Below are positions 42,973-51,372 of a stretch of DNA of 64,000 nucleotides, one piece after another; position 1 is the first letter of the stretch, and every line of letters starts with the position of its first letter. The stretch comes from Pontiellaceae bacterium B12227 (GTDB taxonomy: Bacteria; Verrucomicrobiota; Kiritimatiellia; Kiritimatiellales; Pontiellaceae): contig JAROAZ010000029.1 of assembly GCA_029432775.1 (NCBI GenBank), positions 1 through 64,000 of the forward strand, read 5' to 3'. The notes below the pieces were generated by a model, which saw only the letters and a program-made list of their open reading frames with translations, had not been told where the DNA came from and searched no databases. The position numbers and the translations under genes are program-made.

Positions 42973-43014
42973 TCCAATCTTCCAATCTGTTCGCCTTCCT
43001 CTATTATCCCGCCT

Positions 43015-43485
43015 ATGGAACCGATAACGCTTTATTTTACTCTCCTGCTTACAGGCTTTATTCTGATCGGCATGGAAATTTTTATTCCCGGCGGTATTCT
43101 CGGGATTGTCGGCGGCATCGCCTGGCTCTTTGCAGCCGTGGTCGGCTTTCGTAATTTTTCCGACCCCTGGAACTTCATCAGCGGTATCTCGCTGTTGCTA
43201 TGCGGCATTCTGACGTTTGTGATCTGGATTAAATATTTTCCGAAAAGCCGCATGGGAAAAACCCTGTCCCTCCAGGAAGACGGGGCCGATTTCAAATCGC
43301 ACAAGGTCGAAAACTTTCCGGTCGGCACTCCCGGCGAAGCCCTTTCCACGTTGCGCCCTTCTGGCATTGCCACGATTGATGGGAAACGCGTCGATGTGGT
43401 GGCCGATGGTGAATGGATTGAGGAAGGTCAGGCCATAAAAGTTTCTTCAACATCCGGCGGACATGTTTCCGTCGTGAAAGCATAG
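43015..43485 (+). CDS. NfeD-like membrane protein
   Basis: The 156-residue protein has membrane segments at about 6-24, 26-45 and 52-74 (G-I-L-G-I-V-G-G-I-A-W-L-F is typical) and a C-terminal OB-fold domain with G-x-x-G-x-A-L-S-T-L-R-P-S-G and a closing V-S-S-T-S-G-G-H-V-x-V. This short NfeD form lacks the ClpP-like protease part and is usually encoded beside a flotillin/FloA gene, as here. Together they organise membrane microdomains. It starts the operon NfeD, beta-solenoid protein, FloA and a TM-anchored protein. The short gap before it (42973-43014) contains CCAATC words. Confidence 0.9.
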   Translation: MEPITLYFTLLLTGFILIGMEIFIPGGILGIVGGIAWLFAAVVGFRNFSDPWNFISGISLLLCGILTFVIWIKYFPKSRMGKTLSLQEDGADFKSHKVENFPVGTPGEALSTLRPSGIATIDGKRVDVVADGEWIEEGQAIKVSSTSGGHVSVVKA

Positions 43486-43489
43486 CTCC

Positions 43490-44671
43490 ATGAATTTTAA
43501 ACGTACCTTATTAGTCGCCCTATCCCTATTTTCCATTCAGGCGCAGGCCATCGACTTTCTTGCCACCAATGAATACTACGTTGGCAAGTCAATGGTTATC
43601 GATTCCGAGCAATGGGTGATTGCCGGACTGGCCGCCACGGACGGCACATTCGAAAACGACCTGAACATCATCACCGGCAACCCGCTGAACCTCAATGGGC
43701 GCTACAATGGCAACGTTACGGGCGCCGCATCCATTGAGGCCAACCTGAACGGAGTCTGTGAGCGGAACCTACGATTATTTGGCGGCACAGTAAAAATCAA
43801 CGGAGCCGTCGGCGGAAACCTGATGGCGGTAGCCGACAACATTATCATCACAACCAATGCCATTATTGAAGGCGATGTCCTTCTGCTGGCCAACAGCGTG
43901 GTGCAGGAAGGTGAGATCGAAGGCGATGTCAGCATCACCGCATCCCGCATCACCACCCTCGCCGGCACGATCGGCGGAAACACCTCCGTTACTTCACAGG
44001 AGATACTCCTGACTGGCGACGCCCGCTTGGCGGGAGACCTGAAATATAAATCCCCGAAGACTCTTTATCCCGACGAGGGCATCGTTGGAGGAGCCGTTAA
44101 CAAACTTCTTCCCCCCTCCCTACTTGCCCCGAACCGTCTCTATAAAATCGGCATCTGGTTCATGGCAGCCCTGCTGGCCGGAATTCCGTTTATTACCCTC
44201 TTCCCCATGACGACGGCCATGGCCTCGCAATTGATACGCCGCTCTCCATGGCGCTGTCTGCTGATCGGCATGCTGGCCTCCGGCGCACTTCCAATCCTTG
44301 GAATTATGTGCATTTCTTCGCTGATCGGCGTGCCCCTCGGAGCCCTGTTGCTCGCAACCTGGGCCGTGATGGCCTATCTGAGCCGCATTATTATGGGCCT
44401 CGTCATCGGCACGCTGATTCTTCGCGGAAAAGGAAATTCCATCGGTAAAGTGCTGGCGGCCATGGCCATTGGGCTGGCTTTGATCTATGCCTCCACGATT
44501 AACCCTTCCATTGGTGTACCAATTCAAATGATGGTCTTGTGGTTGGGCATGGGATCGCTTATCCTTTCCCTGCTTGAAAAGCGGAGACTGATTCTGCAGG
44601 TCCCGAATAATTTGAAGAAATTGGAAAAACTGAGAGACGAAAAATTCAATCCCGAGGAGGACAATTCATGA
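43490..44671 (+). CDS. Membrane protein with bactofilin-like beta-solenoid
   Basis: The 393-residue protein has a signal peptide ([17 protein letters not shown]). A right-handed beta-solenoid, polymer-forming-like region follows at about 55-180, with repeated G-x-V/I-x-G-N/D turns ([56 protein letters not shown]). Several membrane helices come after (about 220-375) and a charged tail. Bactofilin-like modules with C-terminal membrane segments occur near flotillin genes, but no defined role is known to me. Its stop overlaps the FloA start (ATGA at 44668-44671), so the two are translationally coupled. A palindrome copy (44289-44303) is read as L-P-I-L-G-I in a membrane helix. Confidence 0.78.
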   Translation: MNFKRTLLVALSLFSIQAQAIDFLATNEYYVGKSMVIDSEQWVIAGLAATDGTFENDLNIITGNPLNLNGRYNGNVTGAASIEANLNGVCERNLRLFGGTVKINGAVGGNLMAVADNIIITTNAIIEGDVLLLANSVVQEGEIEGDVSITASRITTLAGTIGGNTSVTSQEILLTGDARLAGDLKYKSPKTLYPDEGIVGGAVNKLLPPSLLAPNRLYKIGIWFMAALLAGIPFITLFPMTTAMASQLIRRSPWRCLLIGMLASGALPILGIMCISSLIGVPLGALLLATWAVMAYLSRIIMGLVIGTLILRGKGNSIGKVLAAMAIGLALIYASTINPSIGVPIQMMVLWLGMGSLILSLLEKRRLILQVPNNLKKLEKLRDEKFNPEEDNS

Positions 44672-45690
44672 CATATTCATGGCCAGTGATCATTATACTC
44701 GCAGCATTCGTTTTAGCATTTCTGGTATTCGTACTACCGGTCATCGGACTGTGGGTTCGCGCCACCTTTTCCGGCGTGAAAGTCAAAGTCTGGGGCGATC
44801 TGGTTGGAATGCGCCTGCGCCGCGTTCCACCGAGCCAGGTGGTCCTCACCTACATTTCAGCCGCGAAAGCCGGCATCGAGATGAATCCCAGCATCCTGGA
44901 GGCGCACTATCTGGCCGGCGGCAGCATGCAGAATGTGGTACGCGCCCTGATCGCGGCCGATAAAGCCAATATCGACCTCACCTTCCAGCAGGCCGCCGCC
45001 ATCGACCTCGCCGGTCGTAACATCGTTGATGCGGTACAGACTTCAGTAAACCCGAAAGTCATCGACTGCCCCGGCGTTAACTCGGCCAACGGCATGCTGG
45101 ACGCGGTAGCGAAAGACGGCATCCGTCTGCTCGTTAAAGCCCGGGTCACCGTGCGCACCAACCTCGACCGCCTCGTCGGCGGTGCCACCGAAGAAACCAT
45201 TATTGCCCGTGTCGGCCAGGGCATTGTCAGCGCCATCGGCTCCATGGCCTCCTATAAAAATGTGCTCGAAAACCCGGATTCCATCAGCCGTAAAGTACTC
45301 GAAAGCGGACTCGATGCGCAGACCGCCTTCGAAATCGTTTCCATCGATATTGCCGATGTTTCCGTGGCCGGGGTTGGCCAGATTGCCAACGTGGGCGCCA
45401 AACTGGAAACCGACCGCGCCGATGCCGACAAGATTATGCGGCAGGCCGAGGCCGAAGGTCGCCGTGCCATGGCGATTGCCACCGAGCAGGAAATGCGCGC
45501 CCGCGTTCAGGAGATGCAGGCGAAAGTAATCGAAGCCCAGGCCGAAGTGCCGCTGGCCATGGCCGAAGCCTTCCGCAAAGGTAATCTGGGTGTGATGGAT
45601 TTCTACCGCATGCAGAACATTATGGCCGACACTTCCATGCGCGAATCGCTCGCCGGCGGTGAAGACGAAACAGAAGAAACTGGTAAATAA
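44668..45690 (+). CDS. floA: Flotillin-like protein FloA
   Basis: FloA forms membrane microdomain scaffolds. The 340-residue length, N-terminal hairpin-type membrane segment (about 6-28), the block [12 protein letters not shown] and the middle region [29 protein letters not shown] are diagnostic. A Glu/Ala-rich coiled coil (about 240-295) follows, then the typical end [13 protein letters not shown]. In Bacillus it is paired with an NfeD protein, matching the operon here. Translation is coupled to the upstream beta-solenoid gene. No palindrome copy occurs in it, which fits its strongly biased codon use. Confidence 0.95.
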   Translation: MTYSWPVIIILAAFVLAFLVFVLPVIGLWVRATFSGVKVKVWGDLVGMRLRRVPPSQVVLTYISAAKAGIEMNPSILEAHYLAGGSMQNVVRALIAADKANIDLTFQQAAAIDLAGRNIVDAVQTSVNPKVIDCPGVNSANGMLDAVAKDGIRLLVKARVTVRTNLDRLVGGATEETIIARVGQGIVSAIGSMASYKNVLENPDSISRKVLESGLDAQTAFEIVSIDIADVSVAGVGQIANVGAKLETDRADADKIMRQAEAEGRRAMAIATEQEMRARVQEMQAKVIEAQAEVPLAMAEAFRKGNLGVMDFYRMQNIMADTSMRESLAGGEDETEETGK

Positions 45691-45726
45691 TCTGGAGGGC
45701 CCGGTTCAACCCGGGCCGCATGCTCA

Positions 45727-46299
45727 ATGGATGATTTAATTCCATTCTTAGTTTTCATCGTTATCGCGCTGATTAACCTTGGAAAGTTCGTGCTCGAAAA
45801 GAAGGCGAAAGGCAGCCCGCCGGCAACGGATGAAAAGCAACCGCCCTCGCGAACCGAACCATCGGCGCTCGAAGATTTCTTCGGGAAGCTGGCTGAAAAG
45901 CTTGAGCCCCAGCCGACGCCGGTTCCGGATTGGCCGGAAGGGTATGAAAAACCCGACTACCTTTCAGAACAGGAAGAGTACGAAACGGAGCAGGAGGCGT
46001 TCAACCCCGAGCCGGTGGCTGAGATGATTCCCCTGCCAACGGTTCAGGAAGCCCCCCCTCCTCCGTCGGAAATTCATACAACTTCCCTGAAAACCGCCAT
46101 GGCGTCCATGCCTGCTATCTCATCAGGCATGGGCAGTCTACGCCTGCCCTCTTCACCGGGCATGAATTCCAGTACTGGCGGATCCATACACTTTTCATTG
46201 AAAAGTAAAAAGGCTCTCCGCAAGGCCGTGCTGGCTAATATTGTCTTCAGTGCCCCGCGCGCTTTCGATGCCTCTTTTGAGAACACGATCGTAAAATAA
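45727..46299 (+). CDS. Membrane-anchored protein in the FloA operon
   Basis: The 190-residue protein has one N-terminal membrane helix (DDLIPFLVFIVIALINLGKFVL), a long Pro/Glu-rich disordered middle (about 30-125) and a short helical C-terminus (L-R-K-A-V-L-A-N-I-V-F-S-A-P-R-A-F). A Leu-Arg-x-Ala-Val ... Pro-x-Ala ending of this type is seen in anchored proteins encoded beside FloA in PVC bacteria; this is from memory and not certain. It follows floA by 36 bases. A partner or linker role for the FloA scaffold is a reasonable guess. A palindrome lies five bases after its stop. Confidence 0.65.
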   Translation: MDDLIPFLVFIVIALINLGKFVLEKKAKGSPPATDEKQPPSRTEPSALEDFFGKLAEKLEPQPTPVPDWPEGYEKPDYLSEQEEYETEQEAFNPEPVAEMIPLPTVQEAPPPPSEIHTTSLKTAMASMPAISSGMGSLRLPSSPGMNSSTGGSIHFSLKSKKALRKAVLANIVFSAPRAFDASFENTIVK

Positions 46300-46304
46300 T
46301 CGAC

Positions 46305-46319
46305 TTCCAGGGTTTGGAA
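46305..46319. repeat. Dispersed 15-bp palindrome after a stop codon
   Basis: TTCCAGGGTTTGGAA begins five bases after the stop of the FloA-operon gene. No terminator hairpin follows before the next start at 46356. Confidence 0.9.
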
Positions 46320-46355
46320 GTTGCCAAGACCTTCGCGGTTTAGCTTAATAACGAT

Positions 46356-47144
46356 ATGAACGATATCCCGTTAAGCCATCTACTCGATGTGGCCATCTGC
46401 GCAGCAGAAGCCGCAGGAAAACACGCGCTCGAAAACAAAGAGCGCCGCACGGAAACTAACGAAGACTTCGCGCACGACGTTAAACTGGTGCTCGATGTGG
46501 AGAGTCAGAAAAAGGCGGAGACCATGATCCTTTCCGAGTTTCCTGACCATGGAATTCTCGGCGAGGAAGACGAAACTCCGAATCATAATTCCGCCTACGA
46601 ATGGGTGATTGACCCGATCGACGGGACCATGAACTTTTCCCATGGTTTTGAATACTGGTGCTCCTCCGTTGCCGTCCGGAAGAATCAGAAGGTAGTCGCC
46701 GGTTGCGTTTATGCACCCGACTTCAATACGTTTTATACGGCGCACATAGAAGAGACTGCCAAAGTCAACGGGGTGCCGATTCAGGTTTCTCCAACCGAGT
46801 CATTACAACGGGCCATGATCTTCACCGGCCTCTCCAAAGAGATGGAAGGCTCCCGTGAGCCCCATCTGGATATGTTCCGTATGCTGGCGCTTAACAGCAA
46901 AAAAGTGCGCATCAACGGAGCCGCCGCGCTTGACCTCTGCCGCGTGGCCGACGGCACCTGCGATGGCTTTTTTGAAACCGGGATCTATCTATGGGACTAT
47001 GCCGCAGCCGGGCTGATTGCCGAACAGGCCGGAGCCCTAATGGCCACCTATCCCCGGGACGGCGTTCCCCATGGAGCAACCGTTCTCTGTTCCAATGAAC
47101 ATCTTATTGAAGGTCTGCGGGCCATATATACGAAGTGCATCTGA
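46356..47144 (+). CDS. suhB: Inositol monophosphatase family protein
   Basis: This family dephosphorylates inositol phosphates and related sugars in a magnesium-dependent reaction; some members are the regulator SuhB. The 262 residues carry the metal motifs G-E-E-D (about 69-72), W-V-I-D-P-I-D-G-T-M-N-F (about 88-99) and the late L-W-D-Y-A-A-A-G-L-I-A-E-Q-A-G (about 212-226). W-D is the usual third metal ligand pair. No membrane segment is present, so it is cytoplasmic. It stands alone after the FloA operon with 56 bases between. The symbol is given by family, not by evidence of SuhB regulation. A GATTG-word dyad follows its stop. Confidence 0.85.
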   Translation: MNDIPLSHLLDVAICAAEAAGKHALENKERRTETNEDFAHDVKLVLDVESQKKAETMILSEFPDHGILGEEDETPNHNSAYEWVIDPIDGTMNFSHGFEYWCSSVAVRKNQKVVAGCVYAPDFNTFYTAHIEETAKVNGVPIQVSPTESLQRAMIFTGLSKEMEGSREPHLDMFRMLALNSKKVRINGAAALDLCRVADGTCDGFFETGIYLWDYAAAGLIAEQAGALMATYPRDGVPHGATVLCSNEHLIEGLRAIYTKCI

Positions 47145-47160
47145 TGCGACGACCTCCAGC

Positions 47161-47263
47161 ATTGCCGATTTCTGATTGCCGATTGCCGATTGGTCGGTCT
47201 GCGACAGCCTTAGAAAAAATAAGGTCAACGCCGCTTGAATTCCACAAATCGGCAATCAAAAAT
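47161..47263. repeat. Word-repeat dyad (GATTG/CAATC) before the methyltransferase gene
   Basis: The left arm ATTGCCGATTTCTGATTGCC, continuing GATTGCCGATTGG (47161-47193), repeats GATTGCC three times. The right arm AAATCGGCAATCAAAAAT (47246-47263) is its complement. The arms are 52 bases apart. The words are the same as at 42059-42180. Confidence 0.75.
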
Positions 47264-47322
47264 GAATTCTTCCAATGCATGTGCTTACGCACCGCGAAAT
47301 GGCAAATCACGGAACCCACATC

Positions 47323-48156
47323 ATGACTAAGAAAAAAAAGAACCTCCCCGACATTCACTGGCTCTATGAAGCCTCCGTTCAGAACGTGGATACCGATCTG
47401 GATTTCGGCAAGCGGGTATATTCCAAACATTGGAAACGCAAACCGCTGACCGTGCGCGAAGATTTCTGCGGAACCGCCAAACTCGCCGCCCGCTGGGTGC
47501 AGCGCAGCAAGTTGAACCAAGCCTGGGGCATCGATTTTCATCAGCCCACTCTCGACTGGGGCGTAAAATACAACGTTTCGGAACTGACCGATAAACAAAA
47601 AGAGCGCCTCCACCTGATCTGTGGCGATGTGCTGGAAAAAAACACCCCCAAAGTCGACCTCGCCTTTGCACTGAACTTTTCGTTCTGCGTATTCAAACAG
47701 CGCGATGTGCTGCGCGAATATTATAAACGCGTTTATAAATCGCTGAACAAAGAAGGCCTCTTTGTCATGGACATCTATGGCGGCACTGAATCCGTTACGG
47801 TCAAATGCGACGATGTCCGCGAAATCCCCGGCATCACGACCCCGGAAGGCGTAAAAATTCCTGACTTTGAATATATCTGGGATCAGGCCGAGTATAACCC
47901 GATCAACCACGACACCACCTGCCACATCCACTTCAAAGTTCCGGGCTTCGGAAAAATTGAAAAAGCCTTCACCTATGAATGGCGTCTCTGGACGCTCATG
48001 GAAATGCAGGAAATCCTGCTCGAAGCCGGCTTCTCCAAAGCCGAGGTCTACCTGCACGATTTCGACGACGAAGGCGAGTCCGACGAAATCTTCCGCCTGC
48101 GCAAAACCTATGAAAACGTTCAGGGCTGGGTCGCCTATGTGGTGGGGGTGAAATGA
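47323..48156 (+). CDS. Class I SAM-dependent methyltransferase
   Basis: The 277-residue protein follows the Rossmann methyltransferase fold. Motif I is present in modified form as V-R-E-D-F-C-G-T-A-K-L-A (about 44-55), then G-I-D-F-H near 68, a motif II-like C-G-D-V-L near 98 and A-F-A-L-N-F-S-F near 108. The F-C-G-T-G/A start with a substrate part rich in aromatic residues is common in uncharacterised enzymes of this class. An open frame reaches 16 codons further upstream, but those codons lie next to the repeat dyad; ATG 47323 is chosen. The acetyltransferase gene starts two bases after its stop, so they are cotranscribed. A palindrome copy (47421-47435) is read as S-K-H-W-K. Confidence 0.82.
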   Translation: MTKKKKNLPDIHWLYEASVQNVDTDLDFGKRVYSKHWKRKPLTVREDFCGTAKLAARWVQRSKLNQAWGIDFHQPTLDWGVKYNVSELTDKQKERLHLICGDVLEKNTPKVDLAFALNFSFCVFKQRDVLREYYKRVYKSLNKEGLFVMDIYGGTESVTVKCDDVREIPGITTPEGVKIPDFEYIWDQAEYNPINHDTTCHIHFKVPGFGKIEKAFTYEWRLWTLMEMQEILLEAGFSKAEVYLHDFDDEGESDEIFRLRKTYENVQGWVAYVVGVK

Positions 48157-48157
48157 T

Positions 48158-48637
48158 ATGACTGGCGTCGTCAGGGCTGATCTATGCGATGCCTCGCACG
48201 CCTCGGCCGTCATCCATTTGCTCAACGAATACGCTATCGACATCATGGGCGGCGGCGAGAAACTATCCGAATTCAGCCGCGAGCATTTAGTTACCGAACT
48301 AAAAAAACGCGCCGATTGCCGGATAGTTTTGGCCTTTATCGATGACGTACCCGCGGGCCTCGCAATCTGCTTCGAAGGCTTCTCCACTTTCCAATGCGCC
48401 CCGATCATGAATATTCATGACCTCGCGGTCGCACCCGATTTCCGCGGCCGCGGCTTATCCAAACAGTTGCTCGCGAAAGTGGAGGAAATCGCAATAGAAA
48501 CCAACTGTTGTAAAATCACCCTTGAGGTGCTCGAGGGCAACACCATCGCCCGCTCGGCCTATCACCAGTTTGGCTTCACGGGATACGAGCTCAATCCCGG
48601 AATGGGGAAAGCCCTGTTCTACGAGAAAAAATTGTGA
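48158..48637 (+). CDS. GNAT-family N-acetyltransferase
   Basis: The 159-residue protein has the GNAT acetyl-CoA site L-A-V-A-P-D-F-R-G-R-G-L-S-K-Q-L-L (about 88-104, the R-x-x-G-x-G/A loop) and the late L-E-V-L-E-G-N-T-I-A-R-S-A-Y-H-Q-F-G-F-T, typical of small-molecule or protein acetyltransferases. The acceptor cannot be told from sequence. It follows the methyltransferase by one base and the two may act on the same substrate. A 77-base gap separates it from nth. No signal peptide or membrane segment is present. Confidence 0.88.
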   Translation: MTGVVRADLCDASHASAVIHLLNEYAIDIMGGGEKLSEFSREHLVTELKKRADCRIVLAFIDDVPAGLAICFEGFSTFQCAPIMNIHDLAVAPDFRGRGLSKQLLAKVEEIAIETNCCKITLEVLEGNTIARSAYHQFGFTGYELNPGMGKALFYEKKL

Positions 48638-48714
48638 GCAATGCCTGAACCTCAGACAAACTATTCATTATTGGTCCTTCGCGATCTTTGCGCTCTTCTG
48701 TTAAATAATCCGTT

Positions 48715-49371
48715 ATGAAAACACGAAAAGAACGAGCAGAATACGTTGGTCGGAAACTGGAAGAACTCTATCCAGAGGTTCCGATCCCTTTGGACCACAC
48801 CGATGCCTTTACCCTCTTAATTGCCGTGCTGCTTTCTGCGCAATGCACCGACAAACGGGTGAACCTCGTCACGCCCGCCCTTTTTGCTTTGGCAGATAAC
48901 CCCTACGACATGCAGAAACTTTCCGAAGAAGAGATTCTGGAATGCATCAAAACCTGTGGCCTGGCGAAGAGCAAAGCGCGGAATATTAAGAAACTGGCCG
49001 ATGTGGTGGTGAATGAATACGACGGCGAGGTTCCGGCTGATTTTGAGAAGTTGGAACGGCTCGCCGGGGTCGGCCACAAAACCGCCAGCGTTGTAATGAT
49101 CCATGCCTTTAAAATTCCCGCCTTCCCTGTCGATACTCACATCCATCGCCTCGCACAGCGTTGGGGCCTGACCAAGGGCAAAAACGTGGAACAGACCGAA
49201 GCGGACCTGAAAAAACTCTATCCTAAGGAAAAATGGGAAGACCTGCACCTGCAGTTCATTACCTACGGTCGGGAATACTGCACCGCCCGCGGCTGCGACG
49301 GCACCGTCTGCGAAATATGCCGCACCACCTACCCCAATCGAAAGAAGCCTTTTGTTTTCAATAAGGCCTAA
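48715..49371 (+). CDS. nth: Endonuclease III
   Basis: Endonuclease III removes oxidised pyrimidines and nicks DNA at the abasic site. The helix-hairpin-helix L-A-G-V-G-H-K-T-A-S-V-V holds the catalytic Lys122, and F-P-V-D-T-H-I-H-R-L holds Asp140, matching K120 and D138 of the E. coli enzyme. The 218-residue length is normal. The C-terminal iron-sulfur region reads Y-C-T-A-R-G-C-D-G-T-V-C-E-I-C, which gives Cys spacings of 4, 4 and 2 instead of the classical 6, 2 and 5. The cluster may be absent or rearranged, as appears in some other bacteria. It stands as a single gene; DUF4160 follows after 46 bases. Confidence 0.93.
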   Translation: MKTRKERAEYVGRKLEELYPEVPIPLDHTDAFTLLIAVLLSAQCTDKRVNLVTPALFALADNPYDMQKLSEEEILECIKTCGLAKSKARNIKKLADVVVNEYDGEVPADFEKLERLAGVGHKTASVVMIHAFKIPAFPVDTHIHRLAQRWGLTKGKNVEQTEADLKKLYPKEKWEDLHLQFITYGREYCTARGCDGTVCEICRTTYPNRKKPFVFNKA

Positions 49372-49417
49372 TTACTCTATACTTACAGCATATATAAAGT
49401 ATGAATGGGTTCTTACG

Positions 49418-49678
49418 ATGCCGACCATATCTACATTTCTTGGAATTGTAATCCGCATGTATTTCGACGAACATGCGCCTCCTCATTTCCACGTAATATA
49501 TAATGAATTCGAAGCCGCTATAGCGATTGATGGGCTGAAGGTTATGAGAGGTAAACTGCCGTCCCGAGTTTTAGGCCTTGTTGTAGAATGGGCATCAGCC
49601 CACCAAAATGAGCTGGAGAATAACTGGAAGCTTTGCGAACAGCACGAGCTACCTAATAAAATTGATCCGTTAGTATAG
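49418..49678 (+). CDS. DUF4160 protein
   Basis: The 86-residue protein matches DUF4160: M-P-T-I-S-T-F-L-G-I-V-I-R-M-Y-F-D-E-H-A-P-P-H-F-H-V at the start and a conserved helical end (W-A-S-A-H-Q-N-E-L-E-N-N-W). It is almost always followed by a DUF2442 gene, as here, ten bases downstream. The pair is often suggested to be a toxin-antitoxin-like module, but the activity is not established. The upstream frame is open but runs through the nth end; ATG 49418 is the clear start. Base use is AT-richer than in neighbouring genes, consistent with a mobile module. Confidence 0.9.
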   Translation: MPTISTFLGIVIRMYFDEHAPPHFHVIYNEFEAAIAIDGLKVMRGKLPSRVLGLVVEWASAHQNELENNWKLCEQHELPNKIDPLV

Positions 49679-49687
49679 GAAACAGTC

Positions 49688-49963
49688 ATGGAAAAAGTCA
49701 TCTTTGTCCAAGCATTGGAAAACTATCAACTTCAAGTGGAATTCAGTGATGGTGTTAAAGGGATTGTTAACTGTAAAGGCACCCTCTACGGCTCCGTATT
49801 TGAGCCCCTTAAGGATCCTGAGCTGTTTGCACAAGTCGGGATCGATGATTTCGGTGCTGTTTATTGGCCAAACGGAGCTGATCTGGCCCCGGATGCCATG
49901 CATGACAACCTTCTTAAACAACAGCAGAAGGTTGCGGAGGAAACGCCACCCTACAGAGCATAA
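49688..49963 (+). CDS. DUF2442 protein
   Basis: The 91-residue product follows DUF2442: Q-L-Q-V-E-F-S-D-G-V-K-G-I-V near the start and F-G-A-V-Y-W-P-N-G-A-D-L-A-P-D near 57-71. Paired DUF4160-DUF2442 genes are common in bacteria and are thought to act together; the reaction is unknown. It starts nine bases after the DUF4160 stop with AGGAAACAG as ribosome site, so the genes are cotranscribed. A palindrome copy with one mismatch (GTCCAAGCATTGGAA, 49706-49720) is read as V-Q-A-L-E-N. Confidence 0.9.
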   Translation: MEKVIFVQALENYQLQVEFSDGVKGIVNCKGTLYGSVFEPLKDPELFAQVGIDDFGAVYWPNGADLAPDAMHDNLLKQQQKVAEETPPYRA

Positions 49964-50012
49964 GCTTCGTATCCCGCTGAGCCACCACCCTGAAATTGAT
50001 CACTATTGAATC

Positions 50013-50027
50013 TTCCAATCATTGGAA
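50013..50027. repeat. Dispersed 15-bp palindrome (intergenic)
   Basis: TTCCAATCATTGGAA lies 50 bases after the DUF2442 stop, 12 bases before the hairpin at 50040 and 95 bases before the ferredoxin start. Confidence 0.92.
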
Positions 50028-50039
50028 AATTCTAAGAAA

Positions 50040-50073
50040 AAAGCGTTTCTTGACTCCCATCAAGGAACGCTTT
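50040..50073 (+). terminator. Hairpin downstream of the DUF2442 gene
   Basis: AAAGCGTTTCTTGA pairs with TCAAGGAACGCTTT with one mismatch over a six-base loop, giving a 14-bp stem preceded by A-rich and followed by CCTGTTTTGG. It is a probable terminator, placed after the palindrome as at 21155 and 22394. Confidence 0.7.
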
Positions 50074-50121
50074 CCTGTTTTGGGGCAATCTCTGCTCAAC
50101 AATTTAAACAAGGAACTGACC

Positions 50122-50934
50122 ATGAAACGTAAAATTATCGAAATCGATGAAGACCTCTGCAACGGATGCGGCGACTGTATTGTGGGTTGCGCGGAAGGCG
50201 CCCTTCAGCTGGTGAATGGGAAAGCCAAAATGGTGAAAGAAGATTTCTGCGACGGCTTCGGCGACTGCATCGGCACCTGCCCGACCGGCGCACTCCAGAT
50301 TGTCGAACGCGAAGCGGCGGCCTATGACATTGATGCCACCCGCGAACACGTGGCCAAAATGGGCGATGAAGCCCTGAAGAAATTTGACGAAGCAAACGCA
50401 GAACACGATGCAAAAGAGAAGGAGTCTAAAATGGAAAAACCGAAAATGGGCGGATGCCCCGGCATGCAGGTTCGTATGGCAGAAAAAAAAGCAACGGCCG
50501 CTAAACCGGCAACCACCACCGTTGAAGGCGGCGGACAGGTGATTAAATCCGATCTGGAACAGTGGCCGATTCAGCTCCACCTCGTTCCGCCGACGGCTCC
50601 ATTCTTCGAAGGCAAGGAACTCGTTATTCTGAGCACCTGTTCCCCGGTTGCCTCTCCTGACGTACATTGGCGCTATGTTCGCGGCCGCTCCCTTGTGGTC
50701 GCCTGCCCGAAACTCGACAAGACCGAAGGTTATGTTGAAAAGCTCGCCGGTATTATGGCCGGAAACAACATCCCGAAAGTCATCATCGTACGCATGTCGG
50801 TTCCCTGCTGCGGAGGTCTGACCCAGATTACGCAGCAGGCCTACAACGCCAGCGGCCGCACCGACCTGATTGTTGAAGAGGTCACCATCGGTCTCGATGG
50901 CGAACTGCTCAGCACCAAACAACTGGTGGGATAA
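50122..50934 (+). CDS. Ferredoxin-like protein with two 4Fe-4S motifs and a C-terminal domain
   Basis: The 270-residue protein begins with two ferredoxin motifs: L-C-N-G-C-G-D-C-I-V-G-C-A-E-G-A (complete) and F-C-D-G-F-G-D-C-I-G-T-C-P-T-G-A, where the second Cys is replaced by Phe. This second form is common in a subset of ferredoxins, where another residue completes or distorts the cluster. A linker with G-G-C-P-G-M and an Ala-rich stretch follows. The C-terminal domain (about 155-270) has V-A-C-P-K-L-D and P-C-C-G-G-L, conserved in uncharacterised 4Fe-4S proteins with this length. An electron-transfer role is likely. ATG 50122 follows AAGGAACTG; longer frames upstream are not used. A word-repeat dyad follows the stop. 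Confidence 0.88.
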   Translation: MKRKIIEIDEDLCNGCGDCIVGCAEGALQLVNGKAKMVKEDFCDGFGDCIGTCPTGALQIVEREAAAYDIDATREHVAKMGDEALKKFDEANAEHDAKEKESKMEKPKMGGCPGMQVRMAEKKATAAKPATTTVEGGGQVIKSDLEQWPIQLHLVPPTAPFFEGKELVILSTCSPVASPDVHWRYVRGRSLVVACPKLDKTEGYVEKLAGIMAGNNIPKVIIVRMSVPCCGGLTQITQQAYNASGRTDLIVEEVTIGLDGELLSTKQLVG

Positions 50935-50940
50935 ATAAAA

Positions 50941-51011
50941 AGTCAAAGGTCTGAATGTCCAAGGTCGAAAGGCCATTGACCCTGGACCTGCGACCTTCAG
51001 ACCTTAGACTG
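50941..51011. repeat. Word-repeat dyad (AGGTC/GACCT)
   Basis: The left half reads AGTCAAAGGTCTGAATGTCC and AAGGTCGAAAGG; the right half is its imperfect complement (CTGGACCTGCGACCTTCAG, ACCTTAGACTG). It fills the gap between the ferredoxin and cupin genes. A 20-base stretch (50986-51005) is identical in the dyad at 57756-57824. Confidence 0.78.
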
Positions 51012-51036
51012 TCGCGTAGCGACATAAGGAAAAACC

Positions 51037-51366
51037 ATGAGCGACTTTATTAACAGACCTTTAGACCTGAAAAATGAAATCAGCTACGCCGACGGCGCGG
51101 TGATCAGTAAAATTCTGCTTAAAAAGGAGGTCGGCAACATTACCCTCTTCTCTTTCGATAAAGGCCAGGGCCTGAGCGAACACACCTCCCCGTACGATGC
51201 AGTGGTGCAGGTGGTCGAAGGAAAAGGATCCTTCATCGTGGATGGCGAAATGAAGACTGTGGAAGAGGGCGGGATGATCATCATGCCCGCCAACATCCCC
51301 CACGATGTTCAAGCCGCCGAGCAGCCCTTCAAAATGCTGCTGACTATGATCCGTTCGGAGCAATGA
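51037..51366 (+). CDS. Cupin-domain protein
   Basis: The 109-residue product is a single small beta-barrel of the cupin fold: G-L-S-E-H-T-S-P-Y-D-A-V-V-Q-V-V-E-G (motif 1, with the metal-binding His and the usual G) and P-A-N-I-P-H-D-V-Q-A (motif 2, His). Such proteins bind a metal and a small ligand; no substrate can be named. It lies 102 bases after the ferredoxin gene and may share its transcript. No membrane or signal sequence is present. A TTAAG-word dyad follows its stop. Confidence 0.92.
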   Translation: MSDFINRPLDLKNEISYADGAVISKILLKKEVGNITLFSFDKGQGLSEHTSPYDAVVQVVEGKGSFIVDGEMKTVEEGGMIIMPANIPHDVQAAEQPFKMLLTMIRSEQ

Positions 51367-51372
51367 TGCTCA

